Of a stretch of 46,518 nt of DNA, positions 18,879 to 27,001 are shown one piece after another (position 1 is the first letter of the stretch; every line of letters starts with the position of its first letter). The DNA is from Gammaproteobacteria bacterium (GTDB lineage Bacteria > Pseudomonadota > Gammaproteobacteria > Enterobacterales > Alteromonadaceae): positions 1 to 46,518 of the forward strand of contig JABXID010000122.1 in assembly GCA_013373245.1 (NCBI GenBank). Direction: 5' to 3'. The position numbers and the translations under genes were made by a program. The notes under the pieces were generated by a model that worked only from the letters and a program-made list of their open reading frames with translations, was not told the origin of the DNA and ran no database searches.

Positions 18879-20159
18879 ATGAACAACAAGATAGACATAG
18901 AATTCGACAAACAACACATCTGGCACCCATACACTTCCATGTTAGCCCCCATACCTGCTTACCCTGTAGCAAGCGCGACGGGTGTAAAAATCAGGTTGGA
19001 AGATGGCACTGAACTGATTGATGGTATGTCCAGTTGGTGGTCTGTGGTTCATGGTTACAATCACGAAAAGCTTAATAACGCGCTAATCGAGCAAACAAAA
19101 TCTATGAGCCATGTCATGTTTGGTGGCTTAACACATCAACCGGCAGTAACGTTATGTAAAAAACTAATCGATATTACCCCAATAGGTCTTGAGCATGTAT
19201 TTTTAGCCGACAGTGGTTCCGTCGCCGTTGAGGTTGCAATGAAAATGGCCATTCAATGCCAACTAGGTCGAGGATTTGAAAATAGAAACAAATTTATCGC
19301 ATTAACCTTTGGTTATCATGGCGATACGTTTGGCGCCATGTCGGTTTGTGATCCAGTTAATTCCATGCACTCTTTGTATTCGGATTTGATGCCAAAACAC
19401 TTTTTTATTGATGCACCAAACATCAAACCAAATGAACCGTTCGACCAAAACTCGCTTAAGCAATTGAAAACCACGTTGGAAAATCACAGTGGTCAGATAG
19501 CGGCATTGATCCTAGAGCCTATTGTACAAGGCGCTGGCGGTATGCGTTTCTATCATCCTGAGTTTTTGCGTCAAGCCAAACATTTGTGCCAACAACATGG
19601 AGTGCTGTTGATCGCTGATGAAATAGCCACTGGATTTGGCCGCACCGGTAAACTATTCGCGTGCGAGCACGCTGAAATCACACCAGATATAATGTGTTTG
19701 GGAAAGGCAATAACCGGCGGTTATATGACGCTTGCAGCGACATTATGCACAGAACCAGTTGCGAAAGACATCAGTCGCTGTGAAGCCGGTGTGATCATGC
19801 ATGGCCCAACCTTTATGGGGAATCCATTAGCCTGCGCGGTGGCTAATGCTAGCTTGGACCTATTAGCAGAAAATAATTGGCAACAACAAGTTGCCAACAT
19901 TGAACAACAATTAACCGATGGCCTCGCTCCGTGTTCAAAGTTTGAATCAGTAGCCGATGTCCGAGTTTTTGGTGCGATTGGTGTGGTTGAAATGAACAAT
20001 CCTGTTAATGTCAGCGAGGTTCAAAAGGCCTTTATTAAACGCGGAGTTTGGGTACGCCCTTTTGGCAAAAATGTATATATCATGCCGCCATTTGTTATCT
20101 CTCAACAAGAATTAAAACAGTTGATAGATGCCTTCATTGAGGTGCTTCCTGACTTTTAG
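18879..20159 (+). CDS. bioA: Adenosylmethionine-8-amino-7-oxononanoate aminotransferase
   Basis: PLP aminotransferase that converts KAPA to DAPA using S-adenosylmethionine as amino donor. The 426 residues are close to E. coli BioA (429). HIWHPYTSM near the N-terminus, DGMSSWWSVVHGYNH (substrate site tryptophans), FGYHGDTFGAMSV, ADEIATGFGRTG and the Schiff-base lysine K276 in CLGKAITGGYM are all BioA hallmarks. It diverges from bioBFCD across a 168-base region holding the putative BirA operator, and its start follows that operator by 10 bases, leaving a very short leader. Confidence 0.97.
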   Translation: MNNKIDIEFDKQHIWHPYTSMLAPIPAYPVASATGVKIRLEDGTELIDGMSSWWSVVHGYNHEKLNNALIEQTKSMSHVMFGGLTHQPAVTLCKKLIDITPIGLEHVFLADSGSVAVEVAMKMAIQCQLGRGFENRNKFIALTFGYHGDTFGAMSVCDPVNSMHSLYSDLMPKHFFIDAPNIKPNEPFDQNSLKQLKTTLENHSGQIAALILEPIVQGAGGMRFYHPEFLRQAKHLCQQHGVLLIADEIATGFGRTGKLFACEHAEITPDIMCLGKAITGGYMTLAATLCTEPVAKDISRCEAGVIMHGPTFMGNPLACAVANASLDLLAENNWQQQVANIEQQLTDGLAPCSKFESVADVRVFGAIGVVEMNNPVNVSEVQKAFIKRGVWVRPFGKNVYIMPPFVISQQELKQLIDAFIEVLPDF

Positions 20160-20168
20160 CTCTTGTTT

Positions 20169-20642
20169 TTAGTTATTTGAGCTTAGCCCTTTTAACATCG
20201 AATGATACACATCTTGTGAGACGCCGTGTTGATTGCGGTTCATGTACATCGACACAATTTGTCGCTCTGCTAACAAAGTGTGTATCAAACCAATTGATTT
20301 AATATTCACTTGATAATTATATTGTTTAGCAAGCTTTAGATAAGGCTTGCGTTGCCAATGATGAAGATTGGTGTTGTCGCAAATAACCAATGGAATATTT
20401 GCTATCAGAGATTTTTCAAAGGCTTTTTGATTACGCAGATGATATTCCGTAAGCTTAGTTTTATCGAACTTGTATTGTCCATTTTCATAAAAGTAATTGT
20501 CGGTACTGTGAACGACATAAGATTCAGGTTTTAAATCAACCAGCAGTTGTTTTAGAGTGAACGATTTACCAGCTCCCGGAACGCCTCTAACAAGTATAAC
20601 CTGTTTGCCGTTTATCGAGTTTGTTTGCACTGATGTTTCCAC
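20169..20642 (-). CDS. Small P-loop (AAA_33 / N4BP2-like) ATPase or kinase
   Basis: 157 residues with Walker A GVPGAGKSFTLKQLL (about 20-34), then STDNYFYENGQYKFD (a magnesium/substrate segment seen in zeta-toxin and polynucleotide-kinase-like P-loop proteins) and VICDNTNLHHWQRKPYLKLA (Walker B-like NTN motif). This set matches the N4BP2L1-like AAA_33 proteins, which are thought to phosphorylate a nucleic acid or small molecule; the substrate is unknown. It starts two bases after a gene for a three-helix membrane protein on the same strand and is convergent with bioA (9-base gap). Confidence 0.75.
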   Translation of the reverse strand: METSVQTNSINGKQVILVRGVPGAGKSFTLKQLLVDLKPESYVVHSTDNYFYENGQYKFDKTKLTEYHLRNQKAFEKSLIANIPLVICDNTNLHHWQRKPYLKLAKQYNYQVNIKSIGLIHTLLAERQIVSMYMNRNQHGVSQDVYHSMLKGLSSNN

Positions 20643-20644
20643 TA

Positions 20645-21007
20645 TTAAGATCTCACAGTAACAACGCTAATAAACACCACACAGACGATCACTAACATAT
20701 ACATGCCATACCTTTGACGATCGCTTTTACGTTTGAGCCTAAACTTATTAATAATTAACGTTAAAACACTAATCGCCGTGCAAATATATAATGCTACTAA
20801 CAGCCAACTTTTTAGCTCATATTGCCAATGTGTTCTGACATGAACTTGTTCAGCGACAAACTGATAATACATGTATTCAAGCTCTGGACGTGCATAATGA
20901 AATATCACTAATGCAACCACAAACACAACCCAAGCGGCAATGTTAAATACATTAATACTGATGTCGACCCAATCGGCACCTTTTCTTCTTTCAACACCAT
21001 CCCACAT
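20645..21007 (-). CDS. Uncharacterised three-helix membrane protein
   Basis: 120 residues, no family recognised with confidence. The N-terminus MWDGVERRKGADWVDISINVF carries a DGVERR motif that I associate with small inner-membrane proteins of Alteromonadales. Three hydrophobic segments follow (about 21-41, 68-87 and 103-118), with a basic loop KFRLKRKSDRQR between the second and third, which suggests that loop faces the cytoplasm. It is first in a two-gene unit with the P-loop protein and diverges from asnS. Confidence 0.7.
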   Translation of the reverse strand: MWDGVERRKGADWVDISINVFNIAAWVVFVVALVIFHYARPELEYMYYQFVAEQVHVRTHWQYELKSWLLVALYICTAISVLTLIINKFRLKRKSDRQRYGMYMLVIVCVVFISVVTVRS

Positions 21008-21223
21008 CGATTTTTACTTTCCCATGCTCTTTATTTTGTTCAATTAATACGCAACCAGTTTGAATTTCGACTATTCCTGCCTGCACAGACGTAATAACGC
21101 TTGTAACTATTATTCAAGGAAGTAATATTGGAGTCATTGTACGCAGGATTTGCGCACCTTTGAAATAACCTTGAAATACATTTGTTTATTACAAACTTAT
21201 ACAAAAAATAGACCGAAAGTAGA

Positions 21224-22621
21224 ATGACACATCAAACTGTAAAATCATTATTAACGGGCCAACATCAGGTTGGCGATAAAGTAACCGTGAAAGGTTGGAT
21301 TCGCACCAAACGTGACTCTAAAGCCGGTATTTCCTTTTTAAACGTGCATGACGGTTCATGTTTCGACCCAATACAAGCGGTCGTAGCAAATGATTTACCT
21401 AATTATAATGATGTGACTAAGTTAACTACCAGCTGCTCAGTAATTGTTACTGGCGTATTAGTGGCGTCTGAAGGCCAAGGACAATCGGTTGAAATTCAAG
21501 CTGAACAAGTTGAAATTGTTGGTTGGGTAGAAAACCCAGATACTTTCCCTATGGCAGCAAAACGTCACTCAATTGAGTATTTGCGTGAACATGCCCACTT
21601 ACGTCCTAGAACAAACATTATTGGCGCGGTTGCTCGCGTTCGTAACTGTTTGTCACAAGCCATTCATAGATTTTTTCATGAGCGCGGCTATTACTGGGTA
21701 AGTACCCCAATCATTACAGCTTCTGACTGTGAAGGTGCTGGCGAAATGTTCCGCGTTTCAACGCTGGATATGGTGAATACTCCAATGACGGATCAAGGCA
21801 AAGTGGATTACAGCCAAGACTTTTTTGGTAAAGAAGCTTATCTAACCGTATCGGGCCAGTTAAACGGCGAAACATATGCCTGTGCTTTGAGTAAAATTTA
21901 CACTTTCGGCCCAACATTCCGCGCTGAAAACTCAAACACAAGTCGTCACCTTGCAGAGTTCTGGATGATAGAGCCGGAAGTGGCGTTCGCCGACTTAAAC
22001 GATATTGCGACACTCGCAGAAGATATGCTGAAATATGTTGCTAAAGCAGTATTAACAGAATTACCAGATGACATGGCATTTTTTGCACAACGTGTAGAAA
22101 AAACCGCAGTTTCTCGTTTGGAACAATTAATTTCATCTGACTTTGTTCGTATGGATTACACAGACGCCATCAATATTCTGCAAAACAGTGGCAAAGAGTT
22201 TGAGTTCCCTGTTGAATGGGGCATCGACTTGTCGTCTGAACACGAGCGTTATTTGGCAGAAGAACACGTTGGCGCGCCTATTATCATGCAGAACTATCCA
22301 CGCGATATTAAAGCGTTTTACATGCGTCAAAACGACGATGGTAAAACCGTTGCAGCAATGGATGTATTAGCGCCAGGCATTGGTGAAATTATTGGTGGTT
22401 CTCAGCGTGAAGAACGGTTAGAAGTGTTCGACGCACGTTTAGAGGAAATGAACCTAAGTAAAGAAGATTACAGTTGGTACCGTGACTTACGCCGTTACGG
22501 CACTGTACCACACTCAGGCTTCGGACTCGGGTTTGAGCGTTTAGTAGCTTACGTAACTGGTATGCAGAATGTTCGTGATGTTATCGCTTTCCCACGTGCA
22601 CCTGGTACAGCTAACTACTAA
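21224..22621 (+). CDS. asnS: Asparaginyl-tRNA synthetase
   Basis: Class IIb synthetase that charges tRNA-Asn. The 465 residues match E. coli AsnS (466). The N-terminal OB-fold anticodon domain ([19 protein letters not shown], about 19-37) precedes the catalytic core with [17 protein letters not shown], motif 2 [22 protein letters not shown] (about 229-250) and motif 3 [10 protein letters not shown] near residue 432-441. The region upstream holds two TTGAAATA copies (21160 and 21171), but I see no clear -10 pairing with them. Two hairpins follow the stop. Confidence 0.97.
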   Translation: MTHQTVKSLLTGQHQVGDKVTVKGWIRTKRDSKAGISFLNVHDGSCFDPIQAVVANDLPNYNDVTKLTTSCSVIVTGVLVASEGQGQSVEIQAEQVEIVGWVENPDTFPMAAKRHSIEYLREHAHLRPRTNIIGAVARVRNCLSQAIHRFFHERGYYWVSTPIITASDCEGAGEMFRVSTLDMVNTPMTDQGKVDYSQDFFGKEAYLTVSGQLNGETYACALSKIYTFGPTFRAENSNTSRHLAEFWMIEPEVAFADLNDIATLAEDMLKYVAKAVLTELPDDMAFFAQRVEKTAVSRLEQLISSDFVRMDYTDAINILQNSGKEFEFPVEWGIDLSSEHERYLAEEHVGAPIIMQNYPRDIKAFYMRQNDDGKTVAAMDVLAPGIGEIIGGSQREERLEVFDARLEEMNLSKEDYSWYRDLRRYGTVPHSGFGLGFERLVAYVTGMQNVRDVIAFPRAPGTANY

Positions 22622-22630
22622 ATTAGCGAG

Positions 22631-22654
22631 TTTTATTGGCGTAAATCAATAAAA
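22631..22654 (+). repeat. AT-rich hairpin after asnS
   Basis: TTTTATTG (22631-22638) and CAATAAAA (22647-22654) are perfect inverted copies around an 8-base loop, nine bases after the asnS stop. No T-run follows. It may protect the mRNA 3' end; the main terminator lies 30 bases on. Confidence 0.5.
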
Positions 22655-22683
22655 CCAAACACAATAATGGAAATTAGAATTAA

Positions 22684-22721
22684 AGGGCTTTAAGGTAGAC
22701 AACTACATTAAAGCCTTTTTT
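22684..22721 (+). terminator. asnS terminator
   Basis: AGGGCTTTAAGGTAG (22684-22698) pairs with CTACATTAAAGCCTT (22703-22717), with one G-A mismatch and a G-U pair, around a 4-base loop, followed by a T-run to 22721. It separates asnS from the DUF3010 gene. Confidence 0.85.
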
Positions 22722-22757
22722 AGTTGGTTTCTTCTGATTAAATCCAAAGGAATTAAA

Positions 22758-23204
22758 ATGAATTTATTAGGCGTTGAGTTAAACAACAAAGAAGCCGTTT
22801 TATGCTTAATGAGCTCAGAACACGGCTTATTTAACGTTAAAGAGTGTCGTACCCGTGGTATCGAATTGCGTAAAGGCGAAACGGCCGAAGGTGTTCAAGG
22901 TTTTCAGTTCCAATTCAAAAAGTTTTTGGAAGACTACAAAGTTGAAACTGTGGTTATTAAAACCCGTCCTAGCAAGGGTAAGTTTTCTGGTAGCGCCAAC
23001 AGTTTTAAAATGGAAGCCGCAATTCAGCTAATTGATGGTATTACGGTTGAAATGATCTCAAGCACTGAAATCAAAGAAACCATGAAGAAAAACCCATTGG
23101 AATACACTATGAAAGACTTAGAATTACGTCAATTCCAAGAGCATGCTTTTAACGCCGCGTATTGTTTTGCTCTTAAACAAAAATATGCAGCTAAAAAGAA
23201 CTAA
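22758..23204 (+). CDS. DUF3010 family protein
   Basis: 148 residues that I recognise as the DUF3010 family of marine Gammaproteobacteria; function unknown. MNLLGVELNNKEAVLCLMS opens with a beta-hairpin carrying an acidic residue (E7), followed by VETVVIKTRPSKGKFSGSA, an amphipathic helix, ITVEMISSTEIKE, and a final helix QEHAFNAAYCFALKQ. The order of elements recalls RNase H/RuvC-like folds, though the usual later acidic residues are not obvious. A clear GGA ribosome binding site precedes the ATG. The receiver gene follows 11 bases later, so the two are probably co-transcribed. Confidence 0.8.
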   Translation: MNLLGVELNNKEAVLCLMSSEHGLFNVKECRTRGIELRKGETAEGVQGFQFQFKKFLEDYKVETVVIKTRPSKGKFSGSANSFKMEAAIQLIDGITVEMISSTEIKETMKKNPLEYTMKDLELRQFQEHAFNAAYCFALKQKYAAKKN

Positions 23205-23215
23205 GAGATAACAAC

Positions 23216-23584
23216 ATGGATCACTCTGTATTAATAGTTGAAGATGTAGCTGAAACACGTTTATTTATAGAACACATCTTAAATGAGTTAGGTTTCTCGC
23301 ATATTGATTCGGCAGAGAACGGCGTACAAGCCGCTGAAAAACTCAATCAACACGAATACAAATTAGTCATGCTGGATTTAGAGTTACCGGATATCGACGG
23401 CAAACATTTGCTTGATGAATATAAGTTAAAATACCCAGACATGTTGGTGATCATTTGTTCTAGCCACAAAACCGTTGAAAACGTTAAATCGACATGGGAC
23501 ATGGGTGCTAATGGTTTTTTAACCAAACCAGTAGATTTAAGCAAAATGCAAAACCTGCTGTCTCGCGTCGGTTTAATTAAATAA
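23216..23584 (+). CDS. Stand-alone response regulator receiver domain
   Basis: 122-residue CheY-like protein with no output domain. All phosphorylation-site residues are present: acidic pair E9-D10, phospho-acceptor D54 in VMLDLELPD, S82/S83 at the switch position in CSSHK, and K104 in FLTKPVD. It may signal by protein contact. No histidine kinase is nearby; the closest partners are the DUF3010 protein upstream and pepE 34 bases downstream. Confidence 0.92.
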   Translation: MDHSVLIVEDVAETRLFIEHILNELGFSHIDSAENGVQAAEKLNQHEYKLVMLDLELPDIDGKHLLDEYKLKYPDMLVIICSSHKTVENVKSTWDMGANGFLTKPVDLSKMQNLLSRVGLIK

Positions 23585-23618
23585 ATACACATATTTACCC
23601 GCTACTAAAGAATTATCA

Positions 23619-24347
23619 ATGAATGCCCTACTTTTAAGTGCCTCACGAGAAGGCAATACGGAATATCTGCAACACACGTTGCCTTTTATTTCTCAATTTT
23701 TATCACTAACTACTGAGACAAAAGCGCACATTGACATCGTTTTTGTGCCTTTTGCTGGTGTAACAATAAACTACGATGAGTATACAAAAAAAGTCAGTGA
23801 CGCTCTGGCCAATTTACCGGTCAATATACGAGGATTGCATCGCTTTGACGATCCACAGCAAGCAATCTCAGCCGCTGACGTCATTATGGTCGGTGGTGGC
23901 AATACATTTGAATTGTTGAACCAACTTTACCAACAAGATTTATTACAGCTTATTCAAGATAAAGTAACATCTGGCTGCAAATACATAGGTTGGAGTGCCG
24001 GTTCTAACATTGCAGGTAAAAGCATTCGTACCACCAACGACATGCCAATTGTTCAGCCGCAAAGTTTTGACGCATTAAACATAGTGCCTTTCCAGCTTAA
24101 CCCTCACTACACTGAATACAAAGCGCCTGCTCACAATGGTGAAACTAGAGAAATGCGTATTAACGAATTTATGACGTTAAACCCAAGCGACATTGTTGTC
24201 GGCATTGAGGAAGGTTCTGCCCTTCAATTATCCGGTAATTCATTGACGCTTTTAGGTTCAAAACCAGCTTATATTTTTCGAAATGGAAATAAAACGGTTG
24301 TTAACGACAACGTTGATTTGAGCGAATTACTAGCCAATAAGGTTTAG
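23619..24347 (+). CDS. pepE: Dipeptidase E (alpha-aspartyl dipeptidase)
   Basis: Serine peptidase of family S51 that hydrolyses Asp-X dipeptides in the cytosol. The 242 residues are near E. coli PepE (229). MNALLLSASREGNTEYLQH, VGGGNTFELLNQLY and the nucleophile serine in IGWSAGSNIAG are diagnostic; the later LNIVPFQLNPHYTEYKAP holds the histidine of the Ser-His-Asp/Glu triad. It is convergent with the SPOUT methyltransferase gene, with only 12 bases between stops and no strong hairpin. Confidence 0.93.
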   Translation: MNALLLSASREGNTEYLQHTLPFISQFLSLTTETKAHIDIVFVPFAGVTINYDEYTKKVSDALANLPVNIRGLHRFDDPQQAISAADVIMVGGGNTFELLNQLYQQDLLQLIQDKVTSGCKYIGWSAGSNIAGKSIRTTNDMPIVQPQSFDALNIVPFQLNPHYTEYKAPAHNGETREMRINEFMTLNPSDIVVGIEEGSALQLSGNSLTLLGSKPAYIFRNGNKTVVNDNVDLSELLANKV

Positions 24348-24359
24348 ATTCTTACACCC

Positions 24360-24857
24360 TTATACTTTTAGTCGGTTATTGACGTCTCTGCTACTTCGAA
24401 CCAGTTCGTTATCAGTCTCAAATTGCTGGGATTTTGCCAAACGATCGTACAGTACGACATTAACCGACTGAGCCAAATTCAAACTACCATTCGTTGGCAT
24501 GTAAACCACATGATCCGCGTTGTCGATCATTTCTTGTTTTAACGAGCCATCTTCCGGTCCAAATAAGTACATGGCTTTTTCAGGGTGCTGGAAGCTAGGT
24601 AATGGCACAGCCCCTTCTACTAGATCAACACACACCAATTTTATATCGTCGTTTTTTTCACTGAGAAAATCATCGACCTTATGCATTTCAACAAATTCAA
24701 TCGCACTCTGAGTGTCAGTGTAATGTTTCTTGGCAATGTCATAACGATTGCCTGTATATATAATTTTATTAGCACCAAAACAACCAGCAGCTCTTAATAC
24801 CGCACCAACATTGGTTGGGCTTTTAGGGTTGGTTAATCCAATGATAACCTTTGACAT
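24360..24857 (-). CDS. TrmH-family (SPOUT) RNA 2'-O-methyltransferase
   Basis: 165 residues with the SpoU/TrmH knot motifs: LTNPKSPTNVGAVLRAAGCFG (motif 1 with the catalytic Asn and Arg, about 8-28), LFGPEDGSLKQEMI (motif 2) and MPTNGSLNLAQSVNVVLYD (motif 3, SAM-binding knot). It is a minimal protein without an extra RNA-binding domain, similar in size to TrmL, which methylates position 34 of tRNA-Leu, but motif details do not let me name the target RNA. Confidence 0.88.
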   Translation of the reverse strand: MSKVIIGLTNPKSPTNVGAVLRAAGCFGANKIIYTGNRYDIAKKHYTDTQSAIEFVEMHKVDDFLSEKNDDIKLVCVDLVEGAVPLPSFQHPEKAMYLFGPEDGSLKQEMIDNADHVVYMPTNGSLNLAQSVNVVLYDRLAKSQQFETDNELVRSSRDVNNRLKV

Positions 24858-25055
24858 TGTTTAACTTCTCTAATTTTAAACTTGTTATAAATAAGTGCCG
24901 TACAATAACAAAAATGGGGCAAGTTACCTATCACTTATGTCGTTACCGGCGCCTGAAAAAATTGTTACACAATAAACATCTTGCGTTATAGCTTTGTGCT
25001 TCAAATTGATGAACAATAGTGATCACGCATAATTTTGCAAAAGGTACTGAAATTT

Positions 25056-26918
25056 ATGGATAAAACAGAGTTAAAAACAAACAAACATTGGTTAAGAGAT
25101 TTAATAAAAGCGTGTTGGAACGTCATCAATTTCTCTCGAAAGTTTGTACTTAATTTTATTTTTATTGTGGTAGTCATCCTTGTATTTGGCGCCGTAATGT
25201 CAAGCTCTGCGCCACCAGAACCTATAGCCAACAACTCGGTACTTAAACTCAACTTAAATGGTGAGATAGTTGAAGAAAAAACCTTTGTAGACCCTTACCA
25301 AGAGTTTTTATCCGGAGCAATGGGCGATAATGATGAACCGCCAGAAGTATTGCTCACTGATATTCTATATGCACTGAAACAGGCTGAATCAGATGAGCGC
25401 ATTACAGCGGTTATTTTAAATCTGCATGGATTATTTAACAGCGGACTTAGCAAACTCGTCGAAGTGGGTAACGCCATAGAAAGTTTTAAACAAAATTCAG
25501 GCAAACCAGTTATTGTTTACGGTGACTACTTCTCACAAGCACAATATTACGTAGCTGCGCACGCTGATACTGTTGTCTTGCACCCTATGGGAGCAATAGG
25601 CATTGACGGTTTTGGTCGATATGGCATGTACTATAAATCAGCATTAGAAAAGTTAAAAATAAACGCACATATATTCAGGGTCGGGACGTATAAGTCAGCA
25701 GTTGAACCTTATATGCGTGACGACATGTCTGAACAAGCCAAACAAGCTAATCAACAATGGTTAGGTGAATTATGGCAAGAGTACAAATCTGGAGTTGTCG
25801 CGCAGCGCGCTGAACTTAATGGAAACTTTGATGAAAAAATTGATGACTTCCTGCAAAAGTTTAAAGCAGTCGATGGCGACTTTGCACAATTTGCCTTGAA
25901 CAATCATTGGGTTGACGAATTGATGACACCGCAAGATTTTGACCAATATTTAAAATCAGAAGTATTAAAAGGCAAACCTAAGTATGTCTCGTTAAATCGC
26001 TACGTTGGAGACCTTGAGTTTGCAGCTCCTGAGTTCATCGAACAGGACAAAGTCGGTATTGTTGTTGCCAGAGGTACTATATACAACGGCAAACGAGCGC
26101 CAGGTGAAATTGGTGGTAAATCGACAGCTGCTTTGCTTAAAAAAGCGCGAGAGGACGATTCGATTAAAGCGGTTGTATTGCGCGTTGATAGTCCTGGCGG
26201 TAGCGCTTTTGCTTCGGAAGAAATTCGTAATGAAATACAAGCAATACAACGCGCAGGTAAACCAGTGATTGCTTCAATGAGTTCGCTAGCTGCCTCTGGT
26301 GGCTATTGGATTTCAGCCTCTGCGGATGAAATCTGGGCGGCACCAAGTACTATCACAGGCTCGATTGGTATTTTTGGCATGTTCATGACCTTTGAAGATA
26401 CCTTGAGTCACTTGGGTATACACACAGACGGTGTTGGTACTACCCAAATGGCGGGCATGTCGGTTACAAGAGAATTAAAACCGGGGATGAAAGACGTTAT
26501 TCAAACGGCAATTGAAAACGGTTATGACCAATTTATCGGTTTAGTTGCAGACGAAAGAAACATGAGTAAACAAGCCGTTGATGAAATAGCGCAGGGCCGT
26601 GTTTGGTCAGGTAAAACCGCCAAAGAATTAGGGTTAGTTGATAATTTAGGATCGTTCGCCGAAGCAATTGAAGCGGCGGCTGCAAAAGCGGAATTGGTAG
26701 ATTATGAGCTGCAAGTTATCAAAAAAACCTTGTCTCCATTTGAGCAATTTATTAACGACTCATTTAAAACATATTTGCCAAAACCAAGCTACTCAAGCCA
26801 GCAATCACAAGGACTATTTGCCATTTTGAACAATATTGCCAAAGACCTTGATGCATGGACTCAATTTAACGATCCGTTTGGCATGTATGTGTATTGTTTA
26901 GAGTGCAAATCACTATAA
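25056..26918 (+). CDS. sppA: Signal peptide peptidase SppA, 67-kDa type
   Basis: Membrane-anchored serine protease that degrades cleaved signal peptides. From ATG 25056 it has 620 residues, near the 618 of E. coli; a TTG at 25035 would add seven. One membrane helix (about 32-49) is followed by two tandem S49 domains. The catalytic dyad is visible: Lys213 in RVGTYKSAVEP from the first domain and Ser414 in SLAASGGYWIS from the second. VLRVDSPGGSAFASEEIRNE and GSIGIFGMF are also conserved. A terminator hairpin follows 57 bases after the stop, and ansA starts within that hairpin's T-run. Confidence 0.95.
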   Translation: MDKTELKTNKHWLRDLIKACWNVINFSRKFVLNFIFIVVVILVFGAVMSSSAPPEPIANNSVLKLNLNGEIVEEKTFVDPYQEFLSGAMGDNDEPPEVLLTDILYALKQAESDERITAVILNLHGLFNSGLSKLVEVGNAIESFKQNSGKPVIVYGDYFSQAQYYVAAHADTVVLHPMGAIGIDGFGRYGMYYKSALEKLKINAHIFRVGTYKSAVEPYMRDDMSEQAKQANQQWLGELWQEYKSGVVAQRAELNGNFDEKIDDFLQKFKAVDGDFAQFALNNHWVDELMTPQDFDQYLKSEVLKGKPKYVSLNRYVGDLEFAAPEFIEQDKVGIVVARGTIYNGKRAPGEIGGKSTAALLKKAREDDSIKAVVLRVDSPGGSAFASEEIRNEIQAIQRAGKPVIASMSSLAASGGYWISASADEIWAAPSTITGSIGIFGMFMTFEDTLSHLGIHTDGVGTTQMAGMSVTRELKPGMKDVIQTAIENGYDQFIGLVADERNMSKQAVDEIAQGRVWSGKTAKELGLVDNLGSFAEAIEAAAAKAELVDYELQVIKKTLSPFEQFINDSFKTYLPKPSYSSQQSQGLFAILNNIAKDLDAWTQFNDPFGMYVYCLECKSL

Positions 26919-26946
26919 ATATTGAATTTATTTTTCTGCCACTAAT

Positions 26947-26975
26947 TTGGCGTTCTTAAAAAACACTCTTAAAAT
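26947..26975 (+). promoter_or_regulatory. Candidate ansA promoter inside the sppA-ansA gap
   Basis: TTGGCG (26947-26952, four of six to consensus) and TAAAAT (26970-26975, five of six) are spaced by exactly 17 bases. Transcription would start near 26982-26983, at the end of the left arm of the terminator hairpin, so the RNA would carry the ansA ribosome binding site but not the sequence that pairs with it. Confidence 0.6.
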
Positions 26976-27001
26976 AAGCTCCTTAATTGGAGCTTTTTTT
27001 T
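26976..27001 (+). terminator. sppA terminator overlapping the ansA ribosome binding site
   Basis: AAGCTCC (26976-26982), loop TTAATT, GGAGCTT (26989-26995), then a T-run 26994-27001: a perfect intrinsic terminator. The GGAG of the right arm lies seven bases before the TTG start of ansA, so the same bases serve as its Shine-Dalgarno. Confidence 0.88.

Noticed and set aside
20169..20642. Zeta toxin of a toxin-antitoxin pair
   Set aside because: Only the P-loop and general fold agree; the neighbour is a three-helix membrane protein, not an epsilon-type antitoxin.
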